NCBI GenBank assembly: GCA_003952965.2
Contig: CM025849.1
Location: 28,458,408 to 28,522,407 of the forward strand
Length of the DNA stretch: 64,000 nt
Direction: 5' to 3'
Origin: Morella rubra
Taxonomy: Eukaryota; Streptophyta; Magnoliopsida; Fagales; Myricaceae
Shown here: positions 43,265 to 53,580 of the stretch, one piece after another
Position numbering within the stretch: position 1 is the stretch's first letter
Layout of the letters: every line of letters starts with the position of its first letter
The notes under the pieces: generated by a model
What the model saw: the letters and a program-made list of their open reading frames with translations, nothing else
The model's database searches: none
Told to the model about the DNA's origin: nothing
Position numbers and translations under genes: made by a program

Positions 43265-45525
43265 CTACCCGTAGCTGATCACACTAAAAATATCTCTTGA
43301 AAGGAAGAGTCTTTCAATGTACTGTATTACAGGAGCTGATGCAGTAACATAACTCTGCATATGAGCCGCTGCCGATGCCTCTGAAAGCAACATTATGTCA
43401 TTAGTGCATGCAGCCTTCAACATAAACAGATGAAAAACTAGAAAGTACAATTTGGTTTGCGCATAATAAGCCCACATCCTTACTCCCTGATTGGCAAAGA
43501 GGGAAACACCCATAGCCCCTAGCTAAGGTCTCGGGAAAGTACTGTAATTTCTTTATTGAAACTTTAAACATAAAAAAAAAAAAGCTGTTAGAATCGTTTC
43601 ATGAACTCACCGTCAGTTTCATTGAGCTTCTTCAACATCTGTGCCCTTGTAGGAAGGGCATAAGTCCCTGCAGCTACGGCTTTCTTGACAGCCGTCCCGT
43701 GATAGGGAGCAAAGACTTGTGTATAGGCCTTGTTGGCTGGACCCCTTATGGAATCTCCACTGCCACATATTATTGTCAGGAAGTGTTCAAACTTATTGAA
43801 TCAAGCACATAGCATCAAAGCCAATCATGCTAATATTCTAGATATAAAGTGCTGAAATATTTCTACCCAGCAAAAGAATAAATGTATTATGAATTTCTTG
43901 GTATGATTAATATTTTGTATCTAATAGCCCTACTGTATTGGCAGGATATATTTTCAAGAACTACCGCTTTAGAAATGTAGCATTAAAGTAGTATTAATTA
44001 CTTTCCTTGCAGCTCCGGAATAAAAAAAACAAGTTCACTTTTAAGAGTCCATTCTCTACTGGGGCAAATTACTTGAATCTTGAAGAGGGAAGCGTTTCTA
44101 TTAATTCCCTCGTGGCCTCCTATACAAACGACTGATAAATATTTCTACCTAAGGTATTTTCTGCATTATAAAACTCAATTCTCCTAGCTCTTGGGTTGTC
44201 TATACCGACTCATAGATGCAATATAACCTTTAGGATTTATACATTGTGTAAATTGTTTCTTTTTTTCTCTTTCCTTTTATTCCTAAAGAATAGAAAGAAT
44301 AGGTGCAAGAATTTTTTTTTTTGGATAGATACACTTCTCACTCTGAAACTAAGCATCATTGACACTTTACACGCTAAACTACCAACTTTAAGACATTTCA
44401 CACTCAATTATCAATTACTGATACTTTACACTTCTGCATATAATTTTAATTGAATTGAACACAAAATTGAACGCCAAAAAATTGATCCTTATCCAAACGA
44501 AAAGAGTTTGTCACTTGGCTTCTTAATTTTAACCAGTTCTTCCATCAATATATACTTACTTGGGTATATTGTGCAAAAAGTAAAACAAAGAAGTTAGTGA
44601 TATACATACTCTGTCGCTAGTATCTGCTCAAACATTGCCCTGACAACGTCAAGCGTGCGTTTCACTCCCAAGAGGTTTTTCGTATTACTGGTATCTTTCC
44701 TCGCCGTGGTCGCTTCTATGTCTCCGTCGACCAAAGCCTGCAAGGTCCCAACAGACTTTGACGCCTTTTCAAGATCATTAACCTGCACTCATCAAGCAGC
44801 CAATCAATTAATATATACCATAAGAGTCAAAGTGATACACAAATTAATTTCATATTCAAATGGCATTGACATTCAAAAAAAATATCACTTAAAATTTCAC
44901 TTTATTTTCTATTGAATATCCTCTGCAAAAAAAAAGACCCCTAGTGACAATCTGTTGAGCACAGCAAAGCGAACCAAACACTTGCAGAGGCGAATTTCAC
45001 TGAAGAACTCAACGATTACAAATTTGCTCTCTACTCTCACAATTCACCGCACCTTCATACCTCTCTTTCTCTCAACCCACTCTTTGGTGCTCGCCGGAGG
45101 GTACTCTTCAGCGAGGCACACTCAACTGATCACTTACAAGAGTCCATATTTATAGGGGAAGAGAGGTGTGGAACCAAGGAAAAAACTTGTCCAAAAAAGT
45201 GGCATGGAATTAATAGTCAACATGACAATCAACAAAAAAGGAAATCCTTGTATTTCCACTCCACTACGGTATTTGACATGGCAGTTTTTGTTTCTTTCTC
45301 ATGCAATTACTAGCCAAGATGGGCAAGGTGTACCGTGCCGGCGTAGGACACCTCACCGAACTTGAAGGCGATGCCCAAGCTGCGAATGAGAGGCAAGATG
45401 AGTGAGCACGCGCGGACGAACGGCACGAGCTCCACGTCCGCAGTTGGGGAATCAAGAGTGGCAGCGAGCTCCTTGAAAGCCTCTGATAAATCTCTCAGTG
45501 GCTTCATGTCGTCCAGGTCCTCCAT
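43265..45525 (-). CDS. ACD11: GLTP-domain sphingolipid transfer protein, ACD11-like
   Basis: Four exons on the minus strand join in frame: 45525-45334, 44782-44610, 43759-43611 and 43380-43265. All have GT/AG borders, giving 209 aa, close to Arabidopsis ACD11. The ATG at 45525 opens MEDLDDMKPLRDLSEAF. The GLTP fold is covered by ACSLILPLIRSLGIAFKF (about 40-57), VNDLEKAS (65-72, with the likely headgroup-binding Asp67), NLLGVKRTLDVVRAMFEQIL (100-119), VFAPYHG (137-143, with the conserved His142), LPTRAQMLKKLNETD, and MQSYVTASAPVIQYIERLFLS near the C-terminus. The family moves ceramide-1-phosphate and related sphingolipids between membranes. Arabidopsis acd11 mutants show immune-receptor-dependent cell death. 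No break is seen. Oddities are Gly103 before VKR, where I recall a basic residue in ACD11, and a probable LTR inside intron 1. Confidence 0.92.
44953..45278 (-). mobile_element. Possible solo LTR in ACD11-like intron 1
   Basis: On the minus strand the block starts TGTCAAATA and ends GCTCAACA. It has a CTATAAATATGG box (about 45153-45164) and a 'tttgtaatc' poly-A-like region further on, a layout typical of short copia LTRs. The flanking 5-mers (caatc, tggca) do not match, so the identification is tentative. It lies entirely within the intron and would be spliced out. Confidence 0.35.
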
Positions 45526-46345
45526 TGTACGATGATCGATCTCTCTCTCTCTCCTGTACCTACCCCGTTAATCTTCTTTGCTGAATTGAAATGACTGCAA
45601 ATAGCTTTCAAGAACAAAAAGGAGAGAAAAAGAATGCAAATGGGGGCGGAATATAGGGAAAAGATTCTGTTCAAATAGCATTGCTTCAAAGAGCTTCAAA
45701 CTTCCAGAAGAAATAGGAGAAAGAAGAAAAGGTGGGAAGCTTCTCGGGGAAGACGGCTTAAAAATGGATTGTAAAACAATGAGTTGTAAGCAAATGTGGA
45801 ACCAAAAGTCGAGTCATTTCTGCCTCTAGTCATTAAACAATGTGATAGAAACTTCAAATCTAGACCGTCCTTTGAAGCTCTGTAAAGCAATGCTCTTTGA
45901 ACTAATCTTTTCCCTCGAATCTATTCCGGCTTTGTCAATATAATTGGGATGTGACTCGCAGTCCACTAGAGTTCATAAACGGAAGGTCGAAAGTCCTCTC
46001 TCCCTCTTTTCAAAGAGATTCAAGTTCATACGACTAGTCCACCAGAAGAAATAGGGAAATATGAAAAGATGGGAAGCTTCTTGGGGAAGAGGGCTCGAAA
46101 ATGGATTGTAAAACAATGAGCTGTAAGCCAAAAGCAAAAAAGCAACTCATCTCTGCCTCTTGTCATTAAATAATATGGCAGAAACTTGGACGCTAGATTT
46201 CACCATTTAGACGGGTCCTTTCGAAGTTCTTTGAAACAATGCCCTTTGAAGTAAATCTTTTCCCTCGAATATGTACCGGCTTTGTCAGTATAATGGGAAC
46301 ATGAGTCGCGGTCAACCAAAGTTCATAAACGGAAGGTCCTCTCTC
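45526..46345 (-). promoter_or_regulatory. Upstream region of the ACD11-like gene, tandemly duplicated
   Basis: Bases 45526-45702 are likely 5'UTR/proximal promoter, with a (CT)n-rich stretch near 45540. Beyond them, 45703-46010 and 46041-46345 are direct copies (~75-80% by eye). They share 'tgggaagcttct', 'aatggattgtaaaacaatga', 'cttttccctcgaat' and 'gttcataaacggaaggtc'. The duplication doubles whatever regulatory sites lie there. Confidence 0.65.
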
Positions 46346-47914
46346 TCTCTCTGCCTTTTTCCTTTTAGATTATGATGACGTTTGCTACCCCCGAAAGGGG
46401 TACGGTTTATGCCCGTTATGGTCGTAAAAGAATCTAACGCATGGACCAGATTGTGCCACTGCATTAAGGAAGTTAAAGGACGGCTCAGATTGCTTGAAGA
46501 GATAAAATAGGCTAACCTCAGTTAAATGACAACTTGAGTTTCAAAGCACTTGTTTCAATATCCCCATTTTAGCCTCTCTACTTTTTCTATGCAGTCTCTC
46601 TAACCCACCTCACCTCTTCTCTCTCTCCATGTAAGATTGTCCTCCTATTTTTCCAGTCTCTCCTTCTAGCACGATTCTCTCCACACTGTCTCTTCTCTCT
46701 CTCCACTTTTTCTATCTCTCTGGACGCCTCTTCTTCTTGCTTAGAAGGGTGAAAAAAGAAGAAAATTTAAAGATCAATTACCTAGAATCTAGTAAGTATG
46801 AGATCTTCTTCAATTAGCCTCCAAATTGGAGGGTCCAAGTGGAACAAAGATAGACACATCATATAGATTTTATAGTAAGATTCACACTACCTGACAATTA
46901 ATACATAAATTATTGAATAATATAGGTAGACTCACGTGAATTGTTTGTCTTTCTAAATTAGACTATCTAATTTAACAAATTAAAGAAGATCTCTATCCAT
47001 CTAATAATTCATTGTTATTCTTTGTGTGCAGCACACAAGTAAACCATGCTATGAGGTCCTGCATATTTCATTGCCTATTTTTCACTGATGGTTAGGAACA
47101 TTAATGAGCTTCGCTTGCAAATTATGATGTTTGAGAAAAAGACCCAAAATTAAGCTAAAAAAACGTTTTTTCAGAAAGAGAAGCGAAAGGAGAAGTTTAC
47201 AAAAAATTCATCTCAAGGTGAAGGTAAAAAAAATTTAATAATCCTAATTAAAAAAAATCAAAGCTTAAATCAAACATGTCCCTAATCGTGGAAGTGATGG
47301 ATATAGTTACGTTGCTATATTGGTTCAATCATGATTTACTGTGTTCACAACATATTTGGTAGGAGGAAATTATATTAGCGCTGGGAAACGAACCTATTCC
47401 TCGATGGACTTTTTGCACCGACTTAAATGGGTGAGCAGAGAGATATATGTCTGTACCGAATCCTTTTTTTTTTTTTTCTCTTCTAAACGGAATTTTACTA
47501 CTGGATTAGGCCCCCGGATTTCAAAAGTGTGTAGGTCTGAATATATATAACAAAAGCCCGAAGTTTTAGACACATGTGGGAAGAACATCAAAGTCAAGCA
47601 GTCAACCTTTACGGTTCTAGGTGAGATTATCATTACACGGGTTCATTATTTTTGAGAGTTTAAAAATTTTAATATATGAGAATCGGTGAAATAGTAGAAG
47701 GAGGTGGTTTGAGTGAATTTTTAAATTTATTTTGACGTGAATAGATAATTTGATGGAAGAAAAAAGATTATTTTATAATTATTTTATTAGACTAAATGTT
47801 TAGCAGCCAAATATCACCTTAATTAAGCAAAACCAATGACTTGAAAGTTTACGGCCAAAACCAAATATGACTTCTGGGCACTTAACTCAACCCAACTTTT
47901 AGAAAAAAAATAAA
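46346..47914. other. Intergenic, CT-rich patch and MITE relic
   Basis: No gene is supported. Bases 46560-46745 are CT-rich low complexity. Bases 47640-47800 ('gagagtttaaaaatttta', 'gagtgaatttttaaattta') resemble the MITE family of 37926-38134 and are probably a decayed copy. Confidence 0.45.
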
Positions 47915-48379
47915 GGTAATGTCATTGTTTGCCCCCTAATTATAGGCTAATTGCAAACTCGCTCCATAACTATAAAAACGGCGATTTACATCCTCTAACT
48001 TTCGAAAATCATCAATATACCCCTCAGTCGAAATCAGTCATTAAGCTAGATGAAAACACATTAAAATGACCAAAATGCCCTCCGAGACAATTTCAAAAAA
48101 TAAATAAATATTTGAGAAATAAATTAAATATATATATAGATTACTGAAATAGAGTTTCAATAATTTTATTTAAAAAATATTACTTTATTTTAATATCATT
48201 TGTTTTAAATGAATTTTTTAATATTTTTAGTAATTTTGTCTTGGAGGGTCATTTTAATCATTTTACATGCGTTTTTGTCTGACTTAACTGCTGATTTGGA
48301 TGGAGGCGTGCCATTTCATAGTTAGGGGGCGAGATTGTAATTGGTCCATTATTAAGGGGCGAGCTATGATATTACTCCG
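47915..48379. mobile_element. Non-autonomous TIR element with ~10-bp target duplication
   Basis: The left arm 'ggtaatgtcattgtttgccc' pairs inverted with the right arm ending 'ggggcgagctatgatattac'. A-rich flanks 'aaaaaataaa' occur at 47905-47914 and 48380-48389. It is 465 bp, has an AT-rich core and no coding region. The size of the duplication suggests a MULE-type origin, but low-complexity flanks weaken that. Confidence 0.65.
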
Positions 48380-48479
48380 AAAAAATAAACAAAAAAGAAA
48401 TCTAAGCCTATACATATTAGAAAAAGAAAAAGAAAATAAGGCAAGCCGAAAGTGAAATAAAAACAACATGCTATATATC

Positions 48480-48815
48480 TTGTTCTTTCTTTATTCTTCT
48501 CTGAAGAAACAGTAGGATACTCGGACTAAAGCCCGGTAGGTTCAAATAAAAATCTTGCTCAGAAAAAACAAAAAAAAAAAGCACAAAGTTAGTAGCAGAT
48601 AGAAAATTAAGGGCTATAGGTGTGAATCTGAGACAAACACCTTCCATTTCAGACGAGATGCCATCCGGCAACCTGGAAAGTTCCTTGCCCACCTTTCCAC
48701 TACGTGGAACTTAAGCAGGGTGGAATCGTTTGCATAATTGTATAATTAACCCCTTTCGGTGTTCTTATTCCCTTGATGTGCCCATTCTCCATGTCTGCAA
48801 TTATAGTTGAACAAG
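48480..48815 (+). promoter_or_regulatory. TNL promoter relic (orphan)
   Basis: This matches the region before the TNL-D start (61170-61480): 'gaaacagtaggat' / 'aaacagtaggatcatc', 'catttcagacgagat', 'ccatccggc.acctgg', 'aagttccttgcc' and 'ttgtataa.taaccc'. No TIR exon follows. It is the likely 5' end of the TNL unit whose 3' exons survive at 52480-58294 (TNL-E). Confidence 0.7.
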
Positions 48816-49989
48816 ACGACCAGTCATATAACCTCTTTAATTGGAAGAGGAATTTAAAACACAAAGAGAGCAAGACTTTTGCTTTTGGATAGAACAAAAT
48901 GTAGAAGAGATAGTTACGAAGAAAATGGAGGAACCCATTTTAATTTCACCTCTTTATACAAATTAGTTATGATCACCTTTTTTTTTTTTAACTTATACAA
49001 ATTAGTGGAAATTCATCTCTTTATATAGACTTATTGTAAGAACAAAGATTCATCGATACTAACCTTGAGTCATGAGATCTATTGATACTTATACTTGTAA
49101 TGGAAAACTTTAATTTAAAGAATTGATAGAAACGATCATTTCAGAGAAAGTATTCTTTATGCGTAAATAATGAAATATGGTCTCTCAAATGTTAAGTATT
49201 TTTTATACTTTTTTCTCCGGAGACCTTTGGTCACTACTCTTCATAAATTATTATAAACTAATAAAAGACATGTATCTCCTTTCATCAAGGACTTAAATAA
49301 ACAATAATTTTTTTAAGCCCATTAAATCTCAACTTTATATCAAAACTCTTAAGCCCAAACCCAAACACGCTTGTCGAATGTGGTCCACATGTGGCCCAAT
49401 TAAAATAAGCGGTTCTAATACTTGAAAGATCAATCCGAACCTCACATTTCAACTGCAAGATCTGGATATTTCTGTCAGAGAATAACTCTAAATATTTGTA
49501 GTACTTTCCATAAATTTTTATAATACTTTCTTGAAAAATGTTCTTTTATCTAACTCTAGAGAGTCGTTGCCCTTTCCTACCTACATTTTCTCTCTAGATA
49601 AGCTTCATCCTCCAATGCAAAAGACTGGAGCTCATTTTCTTATCCTAGGGCCTAAATCAAGTTTAACTTAATTTCAACAAAACCAAAGGCCAGTGGGATG
49701 CCACTTCATGGTGATCGCCCCACAAAGATTGGACTCCTCACTGCCTATATGAAATTTAAGAGATGATTTAAGAGGCGCTTTAGTTCCAAAATCATCCTTC
49801 GCTAACCTTCGCAGTACTACTTGCCTTCTTATATCAACTCAATAGTTTCATTGCATAAAGATTCACTACTAGGGCACGGGCCAGGAATTAAGCTAAGATC
49901 TAATGGATAGTAAATTTGTCTCCTAGCCTATGTCGTTGAGAAGTAGAGAGAATTCCACTACAAAATTAGTAAAGTTAACCTTTATATTA
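48816..49989. other. AT-rich intergenic stretch, no gene seen
   Basis: No open frame or motif could be supported. Bases about 49735-49795 repeat the 'gaaatttaagag..gatttaagaggcgctttagttcc' block found downstream of TNL-C at 34245-34305, so part of this region derives from the same duplicated unit. Confidence 0.45.
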
Positions 49990-50130
49990 ATTGGCTTAGT
50001 GATTAGGGCTTAGGTTTTGGTAATATACTTCTTCTAAAGTCTCGAGTTTAAAACTTAATTCATAGATTCTACCAACCCTTTGAGAACTTAACCATGGAAT
50101 TCGTATTGACGAGAACATTAAGAGCATAAA
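49990..50130 (+). mobile_element. Possible tRNA-derived SINE
   Basis: The segment reads 'ttggcttagtgattagggc' (box A-like) and, about 48 bases on, 'gtctcgagtttaaaac' (box B-like), the spacing of a tRNA-type polymerase III promoter. A typical SINE body 'attctaccaaccctttgaga' follows. No A-tail or target duplication could be fixed, as CACTA sequence follows at about 50135. Confidence 0.45.
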
Positions 50131-50142
50131 CACTTTCCGACT

Positions 50143-50620
50143 GTGGCATTCAGAAGATCCATTTTTTTTGCAAATCAAGCAAGTCAAGTGTTTTATCTAG
50201 TTGATAATATGCATGGACCTACTTGGCGAGTCGTGCAGAAGTTGTCTTGTAGAAATGCATATGACATTCCCGGCCTGGATCCGGATGGTGAAGTTGATGT
50301 AAATGTTGAATCGGGAGCAGCCATCACGAATGAAGCGTATCAAGAGGACGATGCCATTGACTTGTTTATAGACTTCCGACAGTTTAACCTTAATCCACTA
50401 CGGAGGGATGACGTTACGCCAAACGTTATCCAAGCTTCTGATGCAATTGATCGGCGAAAAGAAAAGACGTATAGATAGTAATGATGTTTCGGAGGGGGAT
50501 GAAGCAGAAATTGAAGAAAATAGCGAAGAAAGTGGGGACGAAGATTCGTTTGAAAGTGATAGCGACTCTACTGAGGATGAGGCATCAGGCGATAACGTGC
50601 AAGAATCAGATTCTGATTAA
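50143..50620 (+). pseudogene. TNP2 transposase C-terminal (DUF4216) fragment
   Basis: After a small frameshift in a T-run the protein reads FANQASQVFYLVDNMHGPTWRVVQ, the DUF4216 pattern found at the C-end of CACTA TNP2 proteins. An acidic tail then runs, after another shift near 50460, through Glu/Asp/Ser-rich sequence to a stop at 50618. Everything N-terminal to DUF4216 is missing. Confidence 0.8.
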
Positions 50621-51279
50621 TAATTTCTTTCAAGTATATTTTCTTTCTAATGTTGATGTTTGCTGAACTATTTTTACTGTTACTGTCTCTTTTACCATAT
50701 CTTTATCGTTTATTTTGTTATGTCACAGCTTGTACGGTGAAATGAAGCATGGACTAGAATTTCTTCAGTTACTTCTAGACAGTTGCATGGCTCACTTACT
50801 CCGCTAGTTTGAGTCGATCTCGAGTCCTAGTCTGAGTGCTCCTTCTCCGAGAGTGAATGAAGGCATGAGTCAAGGCACGCCAGCTTGTCTTATTGCTAAG
50901 TTATATTTTATTTTTTAAGTTAAACGACCGACTAACTTTATTAATTTTATTTTATGTAGCGACATCTGCTTCTAAGTGGGCGAGGTAGGACATGTGGGGT
51001 CAGTTTGGAGAAGAGTCTTGGGTCCGGGTTGGAAACTATCGGTGCATATCCCGGAGGGAGAGTGTGGAGGAGTGTCTTCCACTGCTGCCACCCTATCGAC
51101 GAAGATTGGAATGTTGGTCCGAGGGCTGATTCGATCTCATTAACAAGTAGGCGATGTTCCTGCAAAAGTGAAGAGTACATTATGGACGGGTGTTGGTATG
51201 ATTAAACTCGTAAACATAGAATTTTTGGTTAAGCATTTCGTTTATCATTATAATATTGTATGTTTTGGTACTTATGCAG

Positions 51280-52415
51280 GACCACTTCGACCTTGACTAC
51301 ACCCGTCAGGAGGACGTGAGGACGGTGGTCGAGACTATGATGACGGCATGTCGAACGCACCGACCAGATGCATGCGTATTTTAAGAAGTTCCCGAGTAAA
51401 GAGGCGGCGTTGCTGAAGCCCTACCCTGATACCACGGAAGAACAGTGGGAAGGAGTTATGCGATCTGTTCACCAGCGAAGCATTTATGGTACGTGATTAC
51501 AAAAATCCGTTGCTTAAATATTACATTCTTTTTATATTAATTACTTAAAATATCGCAAAACGAAGCGAGCAAAATAAAAAAATAGATCAAAGTTGACTGT
51601 GAACCACGCTGCTGGTTCACGCTCGTTCCAGCGCACACGAGCTTGCATGGTAAGTTAACAACTAAATTATAGATTCTATAATATTTATTGTTTGTCAATA
51701 ACTTTATGCTATTTCATGTAGAAAAATCAAGAAAGTGGCGAAATCAATCCTGTAGAGCTGTATAAGAAGAATTATACAAACAAAGATAGTGTTTGGACCT
51801 CAGAAGGAGCGAGAGAAATTTATGTAAGTCGCTTTCATTTTAATCTAGTTGAAATGTATGTATTATAGTTTGTCTACTTTAATGTTTATGGTAATTATTG
51901 TCATTTTTCAGGAACGGATGGATGCCTTCCAGTGCCAGTGTGATTTAGAAAGGAAGACTTACACGAAATTGAAGTATATTATGAGATATTGGGCAAGAAG
52001 TCGGGATATGTTCGGGATTAGGACGGCAGTTAAGCCTCCGCCTTCATCAACTTTAACTACACAGTCTTCTGATCTACAACACCTAGCTAGCAAAGGCAAG
52101 GGATGAGATAGAAGCGATGAGAGCTGCTAGAGAAAAAGACTTGCAAGAATTTGCAAAGAAGCAAGCTAAGATGGAGGCCACGCTGCGGGACCACCTCGAG
52201 GAGCAGGAGCACATTCAGTTGGAGCAAAAGGAGCACATGAAAAAGGAGCAAGAGTACATGCGAGTGGAGCATGAGGAGCGCATGCGAAAGGAGCAACAGC
52301 GCTATGGGCAGAAATATCAAAGGAGCTAGAGCAACACATGTCCACTGTAATGGAGAAGAAAATGCATGACATGTCAAAGCGACTATTCAGCCAATTTGGG
52401 GTCTCACACAGGTAG
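51280..52415 (+). pseudogene. Plant transposase (Ptta/EnSpm, Transposase_24 type), decayed
   Basis: Several exons can be traced. Bases 51280-51488 read HFDLDYTRQEDVRTVVE, and after a shift ELCDLFTSEAFM. Bases about 51560-51649 read KNRSKLTVNHAAGSRSF. Bases about 51722-51820 read VELYKKNYTNKDSVWTSEGA. Bases 51912-52110 read from ERMDAFQC to a decayed LGKKSGYVR. A coiled-coil tail rich in Glu/Lys (EEQEHIQLEQKEHMKKEQE) ends with a FSQFGVSHR-like block near 52410. This order fits the second gene of plant CACTA elements, which binds subterminal repeats. Frameshifts make it non-functional. Confidence 0.8.
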
Positions 52416-53298
52416 ATGTGATATGTTATAATATTTATGCTTTGTGATTGCTACATTATGTACTATTACAATCCCACCCTTTTTTCGTTGTTGGCATACT
52501 TCACTATAAAGGGAAGTGAAGGGCCGTTTTCCCTTCATTTTGACGACAAGCAAATAAAACTTCTACACTTGGAAGTGGGAAGGGGGACCTGAGGTGAGTA
52601 TTAATTCTCTTTCTTTGTCTCTCTCTCTCATGCATGGCATGCTTTTGAAATGAAGAAAAAAGTAATTCTTCTTGTTGTTGTTGTTGTTTATAAATTATAG
52701 GGGACAACTTTTGGTTCCAAGGTGATGTATGGCTCTTCGTTGACATATGGAATGCCAGAGTGGTTCAATTCCAAAAGCCTTGAGATATATCCAAATGTGG
52801 ATGGGAATAGGAAGTGGATTGAATATGTGCTATTTGTCGTATAGGAAGTCCGTCGTGACCACCCGCCTTTGGATCCTTGGAGTTTAACGAGCTGTAATGA
52901 GGACAGTATTGATCCTTTTTCTTCTCTCTCCCATTTTATTTTCAATTTTGGACAAATTATCAAGATCGCCCCCAAAAAATCTATATCTTCGTGCTTCTCG
53001 AACCTCTTCTCAGGGGCCAATGGGATTTTGGGTTTATATACCAGTTCATTGGTTTTCTGAACACTTCGAGAATTTGGATCAAATGAACTACATTGTACCT
53101 ATAATGTTTAATTTGAGTGAGAGCAGTATCTTACAGAAGAAAGAGTCAAGGGGGCGTCTAGTATATGAAGATAATGCTTCAGAGTTCTATCGTAGCATTG
53201 TTTCTCCTGGTTTGGAATTCCAATTCCATTGCCATCTCCCTTATTATTTGAAGAAGGTTAGTGATATCCTGCAACGTCCTCTCTCTTTAATTGACCTT

Positions 53299-53463
53299 TA
53301 TTAGACTCTAGATAGTTCTGGATGTATGTATAAAGTTCTAGAAGTAAAGTTGTTATACTTATACAGTTGAGTTGGTTAGTTAGTTCTACTGAGAACTCGT
53401 GTATATAAGCTAATGTAATCTCATTAATACAATACAACGAATTATTCAATTACAGTTCTGATA
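53299..53463 (+). repeat. 5' LTR of the copia element
   Basis: The 165-bp LTR contains 'gtatataagc' as TATA-like box (about 53400-53409) and is followed directly by the primer-binding site. Confidence 0.93.
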
Positions 53464-53580
53464 TGGCATCAGAGCATTTTCTTTAAAATTCTCAAAGCTT
53501 CCGCAACTTTTTCTTCTCTTACTTCCGTAACATCTCTTCTCTTACCAATTCTGTTTCTCTGTTAACCACGAACAAGCTTC

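Larger units (their letters stand above)
50135..52430 (+). mobile_element. CACTA element fragment (3' half, no termini)
   Basis: This holds the C-terminal part of a TNP2-type transposase and the second CACTA gene, both on the + strand. Neither CACTACA terminus is seen, and both edges abut other sequence (SINE-like on the left, TNL-E on the right). It is in the opposite orientation to the 11000-15110 element and covers the opposite half of the coding capacity. Confidence 0.75.
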
